A program made the translations under genes and the position numbers. The notes under the pieces were generated by a model. The model saw nothing but the letters and a program-made list of their open reading frames with translations, was not told the DNA's origin and did not search any database. Shown piece by piece: positions 61,641-64,000 of a stretch of 64,000 nucleotides of DNA. Source of the stretch: Setophaga petechia (Eukaryota; Chordata; Aves; Passeriformes; Parulidae); contig JANCRA010000012.1 in assembly GCA_024362935.1 (NCBI GenBank), forward strand, positions 7,130,001-7,194,000. Direction: 5' to 3'. Each line of letters begins with the position of its first letter. Position 1 is the first letter of the stretch.

Positions 61641-64000
61641 GGGGACCCAGCCCTGCTGCCGAGCACAGCTGAGCAGGGGAGTCTGGCCAGTCCTTGCAAA
61701 CAAGGAAAACCAGCTGAGGTACAGGGAGGTGTGCAGAGGCCAGAAGGAAAACTGCTTTGCATTTTAGTTAGAAGGAAAATCTCCTCTTTAGTTAAATAAT
61801 CTGTAAGGAGCTGGTTGTTAGCATGCTCATGCTATCTTCCCACATATCATACTTCCCTCTAAGTGTCCCAAATCCCTTCTACTTGTGCTTTCTGCTCAGG
61901 ACAGGGATTTGTTTCCTTGTTCAACCTGTTGCTCCTGCATCCCTGTCAGCATCCCTTGCCTGCATCTCACCCCCTACAGAAGCTATAGCCCATGGGCACC
62001 AGGTACCTGAAGAGCAAGAAGTGATTCTGTGGGAGGGTGTTCAAGGAAATGAGCTGTATCTTCAGCCTTGCTGCAGTTAGAAGTCAAGAAGGCTTATTCC
62101 TGTCAGCAGATCCAACTTGCTTTACCTCCTACCCTCCGGAAATGTTCCCCCAGACTAGTGTTATCAACCCAATTAACATTTCAAAATTCTCAGCTTGCAG
62201 GTGCTGGTTTCAGAACAGCAATCTTGTACAATGTTGAGCAATCCAGTTGGTGTCAATTTGTTCTTAACCCCTGTTCAAGCTGCAGACTCAAATATGCTCT
62301 TTTTCTTTTCAGTATTGTGTACAAAGTAAATAATCCTGAGCAGCACAGGCTACATTAAAGATAATGATGCCAAAATTGGTTTGTTTTTTTCTCTTATGCG
62401 TGTTGGGAGTTCACAGTTGCTTTATGCACGATTTATCCTCCCACAATTTGGGTATTTTTAGCTGTTTGATTTAGCTGGTACAGCTATGGCTGCTGCCAAG
62501 GGAACTGTGGGGTGAGAGCCCCAAGTGCCACTGCCTGCTCTCCCCAGGTGTCCCAGATATTCATCTTCTTCGCAAAAAGAAGTACATTAAGGTTTGACCT
62601 GAAATTAAGAGGGCCTGCAGGTTGTGAGCAGAAGAGGTGGCTTTGCCTGGAGGTGTCTGAACACACTTGTTGGGATCATTGCTTGCAATGACCCTGACAT
62701 CATTTCACAAGGGGGGATGTGGCTGATGCTGCCACATAGGGTGGACTATTGCTTGTCTTCCATCAGTCTGTCAGTCTTGCTGTAGTTAATCCCAGACACT
62801 TCTTTTCTACTAAAGACATGTCTCACACAGGACCTCCCCCTTTCTTGCAGCTCAGTCAGGACCTGCCAAGGTACTTGCATAGACCATGTACCCCAGCTGC
62901 CTCCTGTTTCACCTCACCCTGAAATCTAAATACCCCTGTAACACATCTTTGTCTTCCCTCTTCCTGTGAGTGCTCCAAACCTTCTTTCCTCCAAATGATG
63001 CTGGGCAACATTGGCCAATGTTTTCAGAACAGAGCATCTGCTGAAGGAGGGCTGCAGCTGCTCATCCTTTCTGGAAAATGACAGATGTTGAGGTACAGAT
63101 TCAGACACCTGATTTTAGGAAAACCCTTTCCACCTTTCCAACTCAGGAGGTGCTGTCCATGGGGCATGTTTCTAGTGTCCACCTGCTTGCCTTGCTCATC
63201 CCTCATGTTTTGCTTTCTGCTTTTTTGATTTTTCAACCCTGCACTATTTCCTGGGCAGACTGTTCTTGTCTGGAGCTGCAGGGCTGGGAGTGAAGCTCTG
63301 TGTGAGTGCACTGGCAGTGACTCTGGGAATTAGGCTCTAGGCCAAATTTTGGCAGGGAATGAAGTCCACTGAAGTCCACGGGTATCTTCCTGTTGGTGTA
63401 ATGGGCTTGGGAGCAGACCTGGCCTTTGACACTCTTCACAGCAGCGGTTCCAACATGAACCTTTGGCATTGTGTGAATAATAGATAGTTATTTTTATATA
63501 TTGTTTCTGAAACCCACAACTTGTGTTGGCAGTCAGTTCTCCTAAATGCAGGGAGCTGACTGGCAGCCTGAAACAAAGGGACAAAATCAATAACATAAGC
63601 TTCATGTGGGAAAGGACAGACTCCATGTAATTGCACCCAACTTGCCGTATTGACAGAATTACTCATCAGCAGTGTTTCCCATTCCTAGGAAAGGAGGGCT
63701 TTGACAGAATTCATTAGTGCCTGCCTAAGAAATAATATGATATTACACACAAAATGTTATGTTTTTTACAGCAAGTGATGGAGTGTATTTCTCATGGATG
63801 TTATTTTTCTGTTACTATACCATTCAAGATCACTTTTCTCTACCAAAAGAGGCCTTTGCACTTTGAGCTGTTCCAGCTACAAAACAGAGACTCTTTAGGG
63901 ACACAGAGAGGATATTTGCCACTGGACATTGTGGTTGCGTTTTGGAAAGCTAAGACCAAAACCATCACCTGCTTCCTTTTCCAGGGTGCCCTGAGGGAAC
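61641..64000. other. Intronic stretch to the window end
   Basis: Ordinary intron with short ORFs on both strands and no recognised domain. No CELSR1 exon 2 is seen before the end. A good acceptor-like sequence at 63970-63984 is followed by bases that do not encode the expected Asp-Gly continuation. Confidence 0.5.

Larger units (their letters stand above)
4421..64000 (+). other. CELSR1: CELSR1 intron 1 (5' part, at least 59.6 kb)
   Basis: No second CELSR1 exon, encoding the continuation of cadherin repeat 9, was found downstream on the + strand, so the rest of the window is read as intron 1. A very long first intron agrees with what is known of mammalian CELSR1. Base composition drops to ordinary AT-richer non-coding DNA with short random ORFs on both strands. 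Unrelated nested genes cannot be fully excluded, but none is recognisable. Confidence 0.8.

Noticed and set aside
63970..63984. Pyrimidine tract plus CAG resembling the CELSR1 exon 2 acceptor
   Set aside because: The following bases read GGTGCCCTG and do not supply the Asp-Gly-Ile/Val-His continuation expected after ...SVS in phase 1.
4427..64000. CR1 LINE copies, tRNA or snRNA genes and nested protein-coding genes in the intron
   Set aside because: Reading for CR1 3' tails, reverse transcriptase motifs, tRNA-like structures and conserved domains in the translated frames found none that could be supported. Degenerate copies may have been missed.

Overview
This window is vertebrate nuclear DNA, most likely from a bird. 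It holds one recognisable protein-coding gene segment: the large first coding exon of CELSR1 (cadherin EGF LAG seven-pass G-type receptor 1), positions 1231-4420 on the + strand. The paralogue call rests on the ninth-cadherin segment with DFQILFNNYVTNKSNSFPSG and the intact LLDQNDNPPV linker, which fit CELSR1 better than CELSR2 or CELSR3. A bird is suggested by a very GC-rich CpG-island promoter, sparse interspersed repeats with nothing resembling Alu or L1, GC-rich minisatellites, and one short solo LTR. The species cannot be named from sequence alone.

Layout. Positions 1-419 are upstream flank. About 420-2000 is a CpG island covering the promoter, the presumed 5' UTR and the start of the exon; it contains a GGGAC tandem repeat, a G-quadruplex motif and short upstream ORFs. 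The coding exon encodes a signal peptide, an Arg/Pro/Ala-rich segment ending in a basic RRAR motif, eight complete cadherin repeats and most of a ninth. It ends at a GTAAGC donor in phase 1. Everything from 4421 to 64000 reads as intron 1, which runs past the window edge. Exon 2 was not found.

Inside the intron I can support a small CpG-dense island with a stem-loop at about 30360-30600, a perfect 19-bp inverted repeat at 16886-16927, and a 31-bp minisatellite of about 16 copies in a CpG-rich patch (50161-50672). A second GC-rich minisatellite, about 52 bp per unit with a higher-order period near 247 bp, lies at 60792-61640. It is interrupted by a 312-bp solo LTR (61273-61584) with TG...CA ends and a 6-bp target-site duplication. 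Several small tandem duplications and microsatellites complete the list. The many short ORFs across the intron show no recognisable protein family and were not called as genes.

I see no evidence for an undescribed multi-gene system. The observations most worth a second look are the intragenic CpG island, the two minisatellites with the datable LTR insertion, the perfect hairpin, and the apparently short N-terminal region of this CELSR1.
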